Below, piece after piece: positions 23,727 to 35,045 of a DNA stretch of 64,000 nt. The DNA is taken from contig NZ_CP108070.1 of the NCBI RefSeq assembly GCF_036178845.1, positions 3,596,001 to 3,660,000 on the forward strand, given 5' to 3'. This DNA is from Streptomyces sp. NBC_00271 (GTDB lineage Bacteria > Actinomycetota > Actinomycetes > Streptomycetales > Streptomycetaceae). Made by a program: the position numbers and the translations under genes. Numbering within the stretch: position 1 is the first letter of the stretch; every line of letters begins with the position of its first letter. The notes below the pieces were generated by a model. That model made no database searches. It saw only the letters and a program-made list of their open reading frames with translations, and was not told the origin of the DNA.

Positions 23727-25430
23727 CTACGAGGCGGCTGCGGCGACCTTCAGCTCGACCGTCAGCACCGCGCCGCCCGTGGTGTTGACGCGGAGCAGGA
23801 ACGTGCCGGTCGCGTCGTCCGCGTACAGCTTGGGGAGCTTGAGCACACCGTCGGCGTCCGTCGTGAGGTCCGTGAGGGTGCGGATCGTCTTGCCGTCCGC
23901 GTCCTTGAAGTACGGGCCCTTGTCGTTCTCGGTCGGGTCGTCCGCCGACTTGATGAGCGTCGCGGTGGCCGCGACCTTGCCCGCGACGGCTCCCTTGTAG
24001 GTGGCCTTCAGCTCGACCTGGTCGGCGAACTCGCCGCCCGGCACACAGGTCAGCGGGGTGTCGCCGGTGCGGGTGAGGGTGTCGGCCTGGCGCGGGGTGA
24101 CGGTGGCCGTGTAGTCGAGGCCGCCCAGCACACGGCCCACGACGGTGGCGCGGACGGTGAAGTCGCCGGTCTTCTCCCCCGCCACGAGTGCGGGCGCGGT
24201 GGCCGTGCCCGCGCTGCCGGTGACGACCGTGGCAACACTCTCGCCGCCGGTGAAGGTGGCGTCCGTGTCACCGATGATCGTGAACCGCACCCGGACCTTC
24301 GCCACACCCTTGCTCGCCTTGGACTCGGCCCGCACGGCGACCTTGGCGCCGAAGGCGCTGCCCGCCGTCGCCGTGAGCTTCCCGGTGTCCGCGTCCTCCA
24401 GATGGTCCACCGTCTGGGTGGGCGTGGGAGGCGTCGGGCTCGGCGCGGGCGAAGTCGGCGCGGGCGGCTTCGGGGTGGGGCTCGTCGAGCCGCCACCGCC
24501 TGGCTTGGGGGTACTCGGTGTGCTCGGTGTGCTCGGTGTGCTCGGTGTCGCGGGCGTGGACGGGTTGGGGCTCGCGGGGTCGCTGTTGCTGCTGTGCGAG
24601 GGCAGGGTGCCCGTGCCGTCCGGGACCTCGTGAGTGCCCTTGCGGTAGTACTCCAGCCACGACAGAACCGTGTTGAGGTACTCCGTCGAGTTGTTGTAGT
24701 TCAGGATCGCGGCGTTCATCTGCGACTGCACGGACAGGTCCCGGTCGAACCGGCACAGGTAGTGGCCGGCCGCGAGCGCCGCGTCGTAGACGTTGTTGGG
24801 GTCCTTCTTGCCGTCGCTGTTGCCGTCGCGGCCCGCCCACTCCCAGGTGGAGGGGATGAACTGCATGGGGCCCACGGCCCGGTCGTAGGCAGGATCGCCG
24901 TCGTACGCGCCGTTGTCGGTGTCGGCTATCAGCGCGAAGCCGTTGCCGTCGAGCTTGGGGCCGAGGATCGGCGAGTACGTCGTGCCGCTCGCGTCGACCC
25001 GGCCGCCGCGGGCCTGGCCGGACTCGACCTTGCCGATGGCGGCGAGGAGCTGCCAGGGCAGGTTGCAGCCCGGCTTGGAGGCGCGCAGTTCGGCCTCGGC
25101 CTTCTTGTAGGCGTCGAGGACGGTCGCGGGGATGCCGGCCTCGCCGTCGCCCACGGAGACGGTCGTGCCGGTGGTCGGACTCGCCGACGGGCTCGGGTTG
25201 GGGCTCTTCAGCGGCGGAAGGTCGGTGTAGTACGGCGAGTCGCCGGTCGCGCCGCCGCCTTCGCCACCGGTGTTCGCGTCGCCCGACGGCTGGGCGGAGC
25301 CGGCGGACTGTCTGCCGAGGTCGTCGGTGGTCACTCCGGGTGCCTGGGAAGCAGACAGGGCCGCGACCGCGACCGCGGCCACGGCGGTGGTCGTCGCTCC
25401 CTTGCGCAGTCTGCCGAAATGCGCCGCCAT
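23727..25430 (-). CDS. Secreted lytic transglycosylase with Ser/Thr/Pro linker and beta-rich C-terminal domains
   Basis: 567 residues; GGGAGGGG precedes the ATG. Signal peptide at residues 1-30. An SLT/MltB-type domain at about 110-260 has AAIGKVESGQARGG (catalytic Glu), AVGPMQFIPSTWEWAGRD and LCRFDRDLSVQSQMNAAILNYNNS. Then a low-complexity linker of Ser-Thr-Pro repeats (DNA 9-bp tandem repeats near 24510-24550) and two immunoglobulin-like or invasin-like domains. It should cleave peptidoglycan glycan strands with 1,6-anhydro product formation at the surface. A 7-bp hairpin CGGGCAC/GTGCCCG lies at 25521-25540 in the leader. Confidence 0.9.
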   Translation of the reverse strand: MAAHFGRLRKGATTTAVAAVAVAALSASQAPGVTTDDLGRQSAGSAQPSGDANTGGEGGGATGDSPYYTDLPPLKSPNPSPSASPTTGTTVSVGDGEAGIPATVLDAYKKAEAELRASKPGCNLPWQLLAAIGKVESGQARGGRVDASGTTYSPILGPKLDGNGFALIADTDNGAYDGDPAYDRAVGPMQFIPSTWEWAGRDGNSDGKKDPNNVYDAALAAGHYLCRFDRDLSVQSQMNAAILNYNNSTEYLNTVLSWLEYYRKGTHEVPDGTGTLPSHSSNSDPASPNPSTPATPSTPSTPSTPSTPKPGGGGSTSPTPKPPAPTSPAPSPTPPTPTQTVDHLEDADTGKLTATAGSAFGAKVAVRAESKASKGVAKVRVRFTIIGDTDATFTGGESVATVVTGSAGTATAPALVAGEKTGDFTVRATVVGRVLGGLDYTATVTPRQADTLTRTGDTPLTCVPGGEFADQVELKATYKGAVAGKVAATATLIKSADDPTENDKGPYFKDADGKTIRTLTDLTTDADGVLKLPKLYADDATGTFLLRVNTTGGAVLTVELKVAAAAS

Positions 25431-25687
25431 TTGAGTGAACCCCTCCCGTGGACGACCGTCCGCGCACCGCGCGTTCGCTGGCTCAGTGACCCAGGCGACC
25501 CTACGACAACTTCCGTCGCCCGGGCACCCGTTCGTGCCCGATTTTCACCGGTTGGCCATGTGGGATTGTCCAAGAGAACACGCACCGCCGGGTGGAGCCC
25601 GCGGACATTTTCATACGTCCCTCATACTGAGCGTCGGAGATCACCGGGGCCGACATATCAGACCAACGTCTGCCACAGGGGGACGCT

Positions 25688-26542
25688 TTGCCCTTCACCC
25701 TCAGCCACGCGGCGGCCGTACTGCCCGCCCTGCGCGGCGACGGAAGCGGCCGCGGCCGCCTCGCGCCCGCGGCACTCGTGGCCGGTTCCTTCGCCCCCGA
25801 CATGACCTACTACGCGGCGAGCGTGGTCCCCGGAGCGATGGAGTTCGGCGATTTCACGCACTCGTTCACCGGTGTCCTCACCTTCGACGTACTCGTCGCC
25901 TGCGTGTTGGTGGGTGCCTGGCTGGTACTGCGCGAACCCTTGGTGGCGCTGTTGCCACGGGCCCGTCAGGGCCGTCCCGCGGCTCTGCTGCGCTGCGGGA
26001 CACCGCGCGGGCCGGTGCGCTCCTCGACCGCACTGTGGTGGTACGCCTCCGCGGTGCTCGGCGCGCTGACACACGTCGTGTGGGACGCGTTCACGCACCA
26101 CGACCGGTGGGGGGTTCGGCTGGTCCCCGTCCTGTCGCGGAACGCCGACGGCACGCCGGTGTTCACCTACGCGCAGTACGGCAGTTCGCTGGTGGGGGCC
26201 GTCTTGATCGTGGCCTTCGTGAGTGTCGCGCTGCGCCGGGCGCCCTCGGCCGAACCGGTGGGGGTGCCGGTGCTTTCGCGTTCCGACCGGTGGCTGGCCG
26301 CCGCCGTCATCGGCGGCTGCGGGCTGATGGGCGCCGTGCAGCGGGCGTCACGCTGGTGGGCGTACTGGGGCACCCGCGCGAAGCCCTGGGAGTTGATCCC
26401 GGCGCTCTGCTTCGGCGCGGGCGCGGGTCTCGTGCTCGGGCTCGCGCTGTACGCCGTCGGGGTCAGGGTGTGGCGCCCCGCTCCGGCTCGTCCCAGCCCG
26501 GCACCGGTCCGCGCGGCGCCGAACCGTCCGACACCTCGCTGA
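25688..26542 (+). CDS. DUF4184 membrane protein
   Basis: 284 residues from a TTG with AGGGGGA upstream. It opens with the DUF4184 signature PFTLSHAAAVLPALR, then FAPDMTYYAA and GDFTHSFTGVLTFDVLVACVLVGAWLVL, then VVWDAFTHHDRWG. Five to six transmembrane helices. The His/Asp positions (SHA, DFTHS, HVVWDAFTHHDR) resemble the metal-dependent hydrolase-like membrane family including YfhO/YdjM-type proteins, but no activity is known. The 3' end overlaps the convergent serine hydrolase gene by 80 bases. Confidence 0.85.
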   Translation: MPFTLSHAAAVLPALRGDGSGRGRLAPAALVAGSFAPDMTYYAASVVPGAMEFGDFTHSFTGVLTFDVLVACVLVGAWLVLREPLVALLPRARQGRPAALLRCGTPRGPVRSSTALWWYASAVLGALTHVVWDAFTHHDRWGVRLVPVLSRNADGTPVFTYAQYGSSLVGAVLIVAFVSVALRRAPSAEPVGVPVLSRSDRWLAAAVIGGCGLMGAVQRASRWWAYWGTRAKPWELIPALCFGAGAGLVLGLALYAVGVRVWRPAPARPSPAPVRAAPNRPTPR

Positions 26543-27425
26543 TCCCGTTCTCCGGAGTGAAGCCCTGGACGGCGCCGCGCCCACGGTTGAGGCCGCGGTG
26601 GACGGCCTGGGCGATGCGCTCGATGGTGCGGACCCCGTACGCCATCGTCGGGTTGTCGTGCGACAGGACGACGATGCGGTACGTGCGGTCGGAGCCGGTG
26701 AACACGCCGACGCTGTGGACGCGCCAGCCGTGGGTGGACCGGGGCAGCCAGCCGTTCTTGATGTGCGCCTGCAGGCCGCGCGGCATGCCGGCGGGGACGC
26801 CCCAGCGCTGGTCGCCGCGGACCTGGCTGAGCAGTTTCAGGCCGTAGGCGCGGCTCTTCAGGAAGGAGCCGGCGCCTGTGAGCACGCCCAGCAGCCGCAT
26901 CTGGTCGGCGGCCGTGGTGCGGGTCAGGCCCCAGTAGCCTGCCGGGCCGAGCTCGGTGCGGCGCGTTCCGACACGGTCCAGGAAACGGCCGAGGCAGGTG
27001 CGGCCCAGGTCTCTCCACAGATGCTGGGCCGCGGTGTTGTCCGAGATGGTGATCATGGGGCGTACGTTGGCGAGCTCCCAGTTCGTGAGGGTGCGGCCCA
27101 GCTCGTCCGCGCGGTGCAGGGTGGCCTCCATGATCGTGAGCTTGGCGACGCTCGCCGAGTCGTACTGGCGCTCGCTCGCGAGGGCGCAGGTCAGGTCGCT
27201 GCTGTCGTCGCGCACCGCCACGGCGACGGTGCCCTGGCGTGACGACAGCACCGTCCTGATGTCGCGGGACATCCGGGCGGCGAGCTCGGGGTTGCGGGTG
27301 GATCGGCAGGCCGCGGGCACCTGGGCGGTGCTCGCGCTCGCGGCCACCGCGGATACTGGCGCGAGCAGCGCCGAGACGACGGCTGTGGCCATGGCCGTGC
27401 GACGGTTGAGCATGCTTATACCCAT
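26463..27425 (-). CDS. Exported serine hydrolase (class A beta-lactamase fold)
   Basis: 320 residues from an ATG at 27425, with AAGGA upstream and a signal peptide (NRRTAMATAVVSALLAPVSAVAASAS). Class A-like motifs: YDSASVAKLTIME (SxxK, nucleophile Ser and Lys), SDNTAAQHL (SDN) and a region near HIKNGWLPR that may serve as KTG (KNG). A typical omega-loop ExxLN is not obvious, so beta-lactam hydrolysis is doubtful and a D-Ala-D-Ala-type role or unknown ester hydrolysis is possible. The gene has no neighbour within a kilobase upstream, only repeats. Confidence 0.85.
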   Translation of the reverse strand: MGISMLNRRTAMATAVVSALLAPVSAVAASASTAQVPAACRSTRNPELAARMSRDIRTVLSSRQGTVAVAVRDDSSDLTCALASERQYDSASVAKLTIMEATLHRADELGRTLTNWELANVRPMITISDNTAAQHLWRDLGRTCLGRFLDRVGTRRTELGPAGYWGLTRTTAADQMRLLGVLTGAGSFLKSRAYGLKLLSQVRGDQRWGVPAGMPRGLQAHIKNGWLPRSTHGWRVHSVGVFTGSDRTYRIVVLSHDNPTMAYGVRTIERIAQAVHRGLNRGRGAVQGFTPENGISEVSDGSAPRGPVPGWDEPERGATP

Positions 27426-27613
27426 GCCCGCATCCTTGCGGTCCCTTAGCACGGGGGGCGTCTTTGCGAGGGCCACGCGAGTGACGGTTCCCTCCGGGGG
27501 TTGAGCGGACACCCCCTTCCCTGCGCTTCCGGCCCACCGAAGAAGGCTCATGCCCTACGGGCAACCAACGGAAGGACACCACCCTCCGGGCAGCTCACAG
27601 GAACCGACGTCGA

Positions 27614-27967
27614 CTTGCCCTGCGGGCGGATCGCACGGCGGAGCGCGGGGCGACTTTCCCCGAGGGCGGCTCGCACAGCGGAGCGCGGGCGACTTTCCCC
27701 GCGGGCGGCTCGCACAGCGGAGCGCGGGCGACTTTCCCCGCGGGCGGCTCGCACGACGCAGCGCGGGCGACTCTCCCTGCGGCGGCTCGCACGACGGGGC
27801 TGAGCTGACATTCCCTGCGGGCGGCTCGCACAGCGGAGCGGGGGACCACTTTCCCTGCGGGCGGCTGGCAAAGCGGAGCGCGGGGCGACTTTCCCTGCGG
27901 CGGCTCGCGCGACGGGGCGCGGGGCGACTCTCCCTGCGGGCGGCTCGCGCAGCGGAGCGCGGGACGG
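27614..27967. repeat. Field of about nine 38-40 bp tandem repeats (type A)
   Basis: Units start with CTTTCCCYGCGGGCGGCTCG and continue with a CACRRCGGAGCGCGGG-like part. They run head to tail from 27614; the cleanest, at 27656-27772, are 39 bases each. The multiple-of-three period produces long spurious reading frames. No spacers, so not a CRISPR. The field lies between the serine hydrolase gene's upstream side and polA's 3' end. Confidence 0.85.
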
Positions 27968-28116
27968 CTTGCGCCGCGAGCGGCCGCGAGGGGGGTGCCC
28001 TGTGGGCGGGGGCTTCCCCGAGCGGGGGTGGGACATCTGTCCACACCGGCGCGCAAGCCGCCCGCAGGGCACCCGACGCACGGAGTGGGCGGAGCCACGA
28101 CCAGCGCCGCACGGGA

Positions 28117-28545
28117 CCAAGCCGGCCGGGCGCCGGGGCCGAGACCCAAGGCCGGGATCGGGACCGGGATCGAAGCCGGAGCCGGGACCCTGGGCCGGGA
28201 CCGGGCCCTAGGCCGGGGCCCGGGGCGCCAGGCCGAGGCCGGAACCGGAGGCCGGGGCCCTGGGCCGAGACCGGGGTCAAGGCCGGGACTCGACGCCGGG
28301 ACCCGTGGGCCGGGGTCGAGGCCGGGACCCGACGCCGGAACCCTGGGCCGAACCGACGCCGGGGCCGTACGCCGGAACCCTGGGCCGGGGCCGTACGCCA
28401 GGGCCCTGGGCCGGGGCCGCGACCCGACGTCGGGACCCGCCGCCGGAACCCTGGGCCGGGACCGACGCCAGGGCCGTACGCCGGAACCCTGGGCCGGGAC
28501 CGGCGTCGGGGTCCTGGGTCGGGGATTCAGGGGTCCGTTCGCCGG
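28117..28545. repeat. Degenerate GC repeat field (type B)
   Basis: Short units built on GCCGGRACCCTGGGCCGGG recur with variable spacing, for example near 28334, 28371, 28442 and 28481, with GCCGTACGCC and GACGCCGG variants between. The field ends three bases short of the polA stop codon. Distinct in sequence from the type A field before it. Confidence 0.8.
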
Positions 28546-28548
28546 AGG

Positions 28549-31278
28549 CTAGTGTGCTGCGGATTCCCAGTCGGGGCCCGCGCCGACGGAGACGTCGAGG
28601 GGCGCCCGGAGATGAACGGCGGACGCCATCTCGCGGCGGACTAGTTCCTCGGTCTTCGCCCGCTCTCCGGGAGCGATCTCCAGGACGATTTCGTCGTGGA
28701 CCTGGAGGAGCATGCGGGACTTGAGCCCGGCCTCGCGCAGCGCCCGGTCCACGTTCAGCATCGCGATCTTGACGATGTCCGCGGCCGTGCCCTGGATGGG
28801 AGCGTTGAGCGCCATGCGCTCGGCGGCCTCCCGACGCTGCCGGTTGTCGCTGTTGAGGTCGGGCAGATAGCGGCGGCGCCCGAAGAGCGTCGCCGTGTAG
28901 CCCGTGGCGCGGGCCTCGTCGACCGCCCGGCGCAGATAGTCCCGCACGCCTCCGAAACGCTCGAAGTACGTGTCCATCAACGCACGCGCCTCACCCGCGT
29001 CGATGTTCAGCTGCTGGGAGAGACCGAACGCCGACAGCCCGTAGGCGAGGCCGTACGACATCGCCTTGATCTTGCGCCGCATCTCCGCGTCGACCGCCGA
29101 ACGCTCGACCGAGAACACCTGCGACGCCACCGTCGTGTGCAGGTCCTCGCCCGACGTGAACGCCTCCAACAGGCCCTCGTCCTCGGACAGATGGGCCATC
29201 ACGCGCAGTTCGATCTGGCTGTAGTCGGCCGTCATGAGGGACTCGAAGCCCTCGCCGACCACGAAGCCGCGGCGGATCGCGCGGCCCTCCTCCGTACGGA
29301 CCGGGATGTTCTGCAGGTTCGGGTCCACCGACGAGAGCCGGCCCGTCGCGGCCACCGTCTGGTTGAACGTGGTGTGGATGCGGCCGTCCGCGGCGATCGT
29401 CTTGATCAGGCCCTCGACCGTCACCCGCAGCCTGGCCTGCTCACGGTGGCGCAGCATGATGACCGGCAGCTCGTGGTCGGTCTGCGTGGCCAGCCAGGCC
29501 AGCGCGTCCGCGTCCGTCGTGTAACCGGTCTTCGTCTTCTTCGTCTTGGGCAGGTCCAGCTCGCCGAAGAAGACCTCCTGGAGCTGCTTGGGCGAGCCGA
29601 GGTTGAACTCGTGCCCGACAGAGGCGTGGGCCTCCTTCACCGCCTGCTGCACGGCGCCGGCGAACATCTGCTCCATGGCTTCCAGGTGCGCCCGGTCCGC
29701 CGCGATGCCGTGCCGCTCCAGCCGGGCCAGCAGCGCCGACGTCGGCAGCTCCATGTCGCGCAGCAGCTCGGCCGCGCCGACCTCCGCCAGCTTCTCGCCG
29801 AACGCCTCGCCCAGGTCGAGGATCGTGCGGGCCTGCACCATCAGCGCCTCGGCCTCGGCCTGGTCGTCCGCGCCGAAGGCCAGCTGACCGTCGGTCGCCG
29901 CGGCGGGCCCCAGCTCCCGGCCCAGATACTCCAGGGACAGCGCGTCCAGCGCGAAGGAGCGGCGGCCCGGCTTCACCAGATACGCGGCGAGCGCGGTGTC
30001 CATGGACACGCCCTCGATCGTCCACCCGTGCTCGGCGAAGACCCGCATCGCACCCTTGGCGTTGTGCAGCACCTTGGGCTTCTTGGGGTCGGCGAGCCAC
30101 TTCGCGAACGCATTCTCGTCGGTCTCGTCCAGCCGCGAGGGGTCGAACCACGCCGCCGCCCCGTCCGCCGCGGCCAGCGCGACCTCGGCCACCGAACCCG
30201 AACCCAGCGCCCACGTGTCGACGGTGGCCAGACCCAGGACCGCCTTGCCGTCGTGCTCGGCGAGCCACGGCTTCAGCTCGCCCGCGCCCAGAACCGCCCC
30301 GTCCAGCTCGACACCCTCGACGACCGGAGCGGCCGCCTCGGCCTCCTCCGTCCCGGGGTCGACGGCGAAGAGCCGCTCACGCAGGGAGGGGTTGCGGATC
30401 TCCAGGGTGTCCAGGACCATCACGACAGCCGTACGGTCGTACGCCGCGCGCTCCAGGTCGGTGACCGTCTTCGGGAGCTCGACGTCCTTCACCATCTCCG
30501 TGAGACGGCGGTTGAGCTTCACCGCCTCCAGGTGGTCGCGGAGGTTCTGCCCCGCCTTGCCCTTGACCTCGTCGACGCGCTCGACGAGGTCCGCGAACGA
30601 ACCGAACTGGTTGATCCACTTCGCGGCCGTCTTCTCGCCGACGCCGGGGATGCCCGGCAGGTTGTCCGACGGGTCGCCGCGCAGCGCCGCGAAGTCGGGG
30701 TACTGCGCCGGCGTCAACCCGTACTTCTCGACGACCTTCTCCGGAGTGAAGCGGGTCAGCTCGGAGACGCCCTTCGTCGGGTACAGCACCGTCGTGTGCT
30801 CGGACACCAGCTGGAAGGAGTCGCGGTCACCGGTGACGATCAGGACCTCGAAGCCCTCGGCCTCGGCCTGCGTGGCGAGCGTCGCGATGATGTCGTCGGC
30901 CTCGAAGCCGTCGACCGCGAACCGCTGCGCGTGCATCGCGTCCAGCAGCTCGCCGATCAGCTCGACCTGTCCCTTGAACTCGTCCGGGGTCTTCGAACGG
31001 TTCGCCTTGTACTCCGTGAACTCCTCGGAGCGCCACGTCTTGCGCGAGACGTCGAACGCCACCGCGAAATGCGTGGGCGCCTCGTCGCGCAGCGTGTTCG
31101 CCAGCATCGACGCGAAACCATAGATCGCGTTCGTCGGCTGACCCGTCGCGGTCGTGAAATTCTCCGCGGGCAGCGCGAAGAACGCGCGGTACGCCAGCGA
31201 GTGCCCATCCATGAGCATCAGCCGCGGACGGCCCGCACCTGCGGTTTTCTCGGTCTTCTTCGATGCTGTTTCTGCCAC
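28549..31278 (-). CDS. polA: DNA polymerase I
   Basis: 909 residues from a GTG at 31278 (M/V-AETASKKTEKT). Domains: 5'-3' exonuclease at residues about 20-310 (LMLMDGHSLAYRAFFALP; DDIIATLA; PGVGEKTAAKW helix-hairpin-helix), a 3'-5' exonuclease-like region at 330-520, and family-A polymerase at 530-909 (DYSQIELRVMAHLS motif A, the O helix after RRKIKAMSYGLAYG, QVHDEIVLE motif C). It removes RNA primers and fills gaps in replication and repair. The 3'-5' region lacks the canonical DxE and the later Asp (HNAKGAMRV replaces NxxxDxxxL), so proofreading should be absent, as known for other actinobacterial PolA. The stop lies next to the type B repeats. Confidence 0.97.
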   Translation of the reverse strand: MAETASKKTEKTAGAGRPRLMLMDGHSLAYRAFFALPAENFTTATGQPTNAIYGFASMLANTLRDEAPTHFAVAFDVSRKTWRSEEFTEYKANRSKTPDEFKGQVELIGELLDAMHAQRFAVDGFEADDIIATLATQAEAEGFEVLIVTGDRDSFQLVSEHTTVLYPTKGVSELTRFTPEKVVEKYGLTPAQYPDFAALRGDPSDNLPGIPGVGEKTAAKWINQFGSFADLVERVDEVKGKAGQNLRDHLEAVKLNRRLTEMVKDVELPKTVTDLERAAYDRTAVVMVLDTLEIRNPSLRERLFAVDPGTEEAEAAAPVVEGVELDGAVLGAGELKPWLAEHDGKAVLGLATVDTWALGSGSVAEVALAAADGAAAWFDPSRLDETDENAFAKWLADPKKPKVLHNAKGAMRVFAEHGWTIEGVSMDTALAAYLVKPGRRSFALDALSLEYLGRELGPAAATDGQLAFGADDQAEAEALMVQARTILDLGEAFGEKLAEVGAAELLRDMELPTSALLARLERHGIAADRAHLEAMEQMFAGAVQQAVKEAHASVGHEFNLGSPKQLQEVFFGELDLPKTKKTKTGYTTDADALAWLATQTDHELPVIMLRHREQARLRVTVEGLIKTIAADGRIHTTFNQTVAATGRLSSVDPNLQNIPVRTEEGRAIRRGFVVGEGFESLMTADYSQIELRVMAHLSEDEGLLEAFTSGEDLHTTVASQVFSVERSAVDAEMRRKIKAMSYGLAYGLSAFGLSQQLNIDAGEARALMDTYFERFGGVRDYLRRAVDEARATGYTATLFGRRRYLPDLNSDNRQRREAAERMALNAPIQGTAADIVKIAMLNVDRALREAGLKSRMLLQVHDEIVLEIAPGERAKTEELVRREMASAVHLRAPLDVSVGAGPDWESAAH

Positions 31279-31400
31279 GCCCCCGATCCTCGCACGCCCC
31301 ACTGACAGTGCGGACCTCCCGGGACCGGCCGCCCTCGTCGTCACCGGCGCGTGCGAGGATCGCCGACGTACTTCATACGTGCATGCGAAGGGGTCCCGTG

Positions 31401-33680
<2,280 letters not shown>

Positions 33681-33734
33681 GCGTTTGCTCAGCCAGTCAG
33701 CCAGAGAGATCGACGACGATCGGAGCCGGCCCCC

Positions 33735-34220
33735 ATGGGCGAGCAGAGTCACGTGAAGTTCCCGCAAGAGGTCATCGACGAGTACGCCGCACTCGGCGTC
33801 GACCTGCCCGCCCTCTTCTCGGCAGGCCACCTCGGCACCCGCATGGGCGTACAGATCATCGAGGCCTCCGCGGACCGGGTCGTCGGCACCATGCCGGTGG
33901 AGGGCAACACCCAGCCGTACGGCCTCCTGCACGGCGGCGCCTCCGCCGTCCTCGCGGAGACCCTCGGCTCGGTCGGCTCCATGCTCCACGGCGGCAGCTC
34001 CAAGATCGCCGTCGGCGTCGACCTGAACTGCACCCACCACCGGGGCGCCCGCTCCGGCCTCGTCACCGGCGTGGCGACCCCCGTACACCGCGGGCGCACG
34101 ACAGCGACGTACGAGATCGTCATCACCGACGAGAACGACAAGCGCGTCTGCACCGCCCGCCTCACCTGCCTCCTGCGCGACGTCAACCCCACCGACGCCG
34201 CCCCCGCACGCGAGGCCTGA
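33735..34220 (+). CDS. PaaI-type hotdog thioesterase
   Basis: 161 residues. The hotdog-fold signature is VEGNTQPYGLLHGGASAVLAETLGSVGSMLHG, with HGG at residues 66-68, followed by VGVDLNCTHHRGAR and a beta-rich tail. These enzymes hydrolyse aromatic or short acyl-CoA thioesters. GGAG lies upstream of the ATG. It follows the molybdopterin oxidoreductase gene, possibly on the same transcript; the metabolic link is not obvious. Confidence 0.88.
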   Translation: MGEQSHVKFPQEVIDEYAALGVDLPALFSAGHLGTRMGVQIIEASADRVVGTMPVEGNTQPYGLLHGGASAVLAETLGSVGSMLHGGSSKIAVGVDLNCTHHRGARSGLVTGVATPVHRGRTTATYEIVITDENDKRVCTARLTCLLRDVNPTDAAPAREA

Positions 34221-35045
34221 CCCACCACTCACCGGAACTGGCGTACGGCGAGCAAGGGGGCAGGAGACATCTGCCCCCTACTCACCACTCACCGGCAGTC
34301 GGGTACGGCGGGCAGGGGACGGGGCGGAGGTGTCCGCCCGCAGCGGCTGGCGCGTCAACACCAGCCCTTCCGGGACCGACCGATTCCGCGCCTGACCGAG
34401 GACGGATACCTCCGCCCCGGCCCCGACCCCCCACACACCCCTTCCGCGCGCCTCGCCCGCCCCCGCCCGTCCCCACCCGCCGCAACCGCACTCCAATACG
34501 CCGGAGTTATCGGAAATCAGCGGCAACTCACCACTTTTTCAGGCGACTTAACACGCCTTCACGAGACTGCACGCCCGGACACCGCACCCGATGCGCCCAA
34601 TACCGTGCACGCCGGCCGAACTCCGAGTTTCCTTTTCTCGACGTAACGCTGCGTAACACGCACGCAATACGGCATCAGAGTCCCCTCTTCGACGGCCCGC
34701 ACTCCCGGCGACCTCCCCCGGCGACTCCACGCGACCTGCGACGGCGCACGACCGCGACCTTCCCCTACGCGCAACCGGAAGTGCGGATTCTCAACATGTG
34801 GAACGAGAAGAAATTCCGCCAAATCGGCCGAGAATACCCGTCCCTGAAGCTCATCAACCGGCACGTCATAACAAGAAAGTCACAAGCCAGCCCACGGCGA
34901 TGCCCGGGCCCACAGACAGGCTTAGAGTCACGGCCAGTCACCGCGCCGCCGGGCGCGTCTGCAGCACGGCTCGGTATCACCCAGTACGGCCCGGCGAGAC
35001 ACACGGCAGCTCAGCAGGGCTGCTGCGCCAGGGAGAGGATTCAAC
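34221..35045. other. 825-bp gap between the thioesterase gene and livK
   Basis: No gene I can support. The first 100 bases contain the terminator and an imperfect direct repeat (CACTCACCGG...GTACGGCG...GGGCAGG at about 34227 and 34286). From about 34480 the DNA is markedly less GC-rich, which fits a regulated promoter region for livK; a TAGAGT hexamer at 34922-34927 might be a -10. Minus-strand frames here (such as 34559-34864) look like chance. Confidence 0.6.
34256..34278 (+). terminator. Hairpin terminator after the thioesterase gene
   Basis: GGGGGCAG-gagacat-CTGCCCCC: an 8-bp perfect stem 35 bases past the stop codon. Confidence 0.78.

Noticed and set aside
25431..25687. ydaO-type (c-di-AMP) riboswitch before the lytic transglycosylase gene
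   Set aside because: Such riboswitches are common upstream of actinobacterial cell-wall hydrolases, but the conserved core sequence could not be found; only a simple 7-bp hairpin is seen.
27614..27967. CRISPR array
   Set aside because: Units are contiguous without unique spacers and no cas gene is present. The same holds for the 65-bp repeats at 57510-57935.
27550..28644. Protein-coding genes in the repeat fields
   Set aside because: Several frames are open on both strands because the repeat period is a multiple of three; no start context or known domain.
28696..31305. 869-residue open frame antisense to polA
   Set aside because: Shadow frame caused by GC-rich codon bias; composition is Arg/Leu/Val-skewed with no domain. 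The same applies to other long antisense frames over rpsA, livM, pyk and pepN.
34559..34864. 101-residue minus-strand gene in the livK upstream region
   Set aside because: No ribosome binding site, no family resemblance and third-position GC not typical of a Streptomyces gene.
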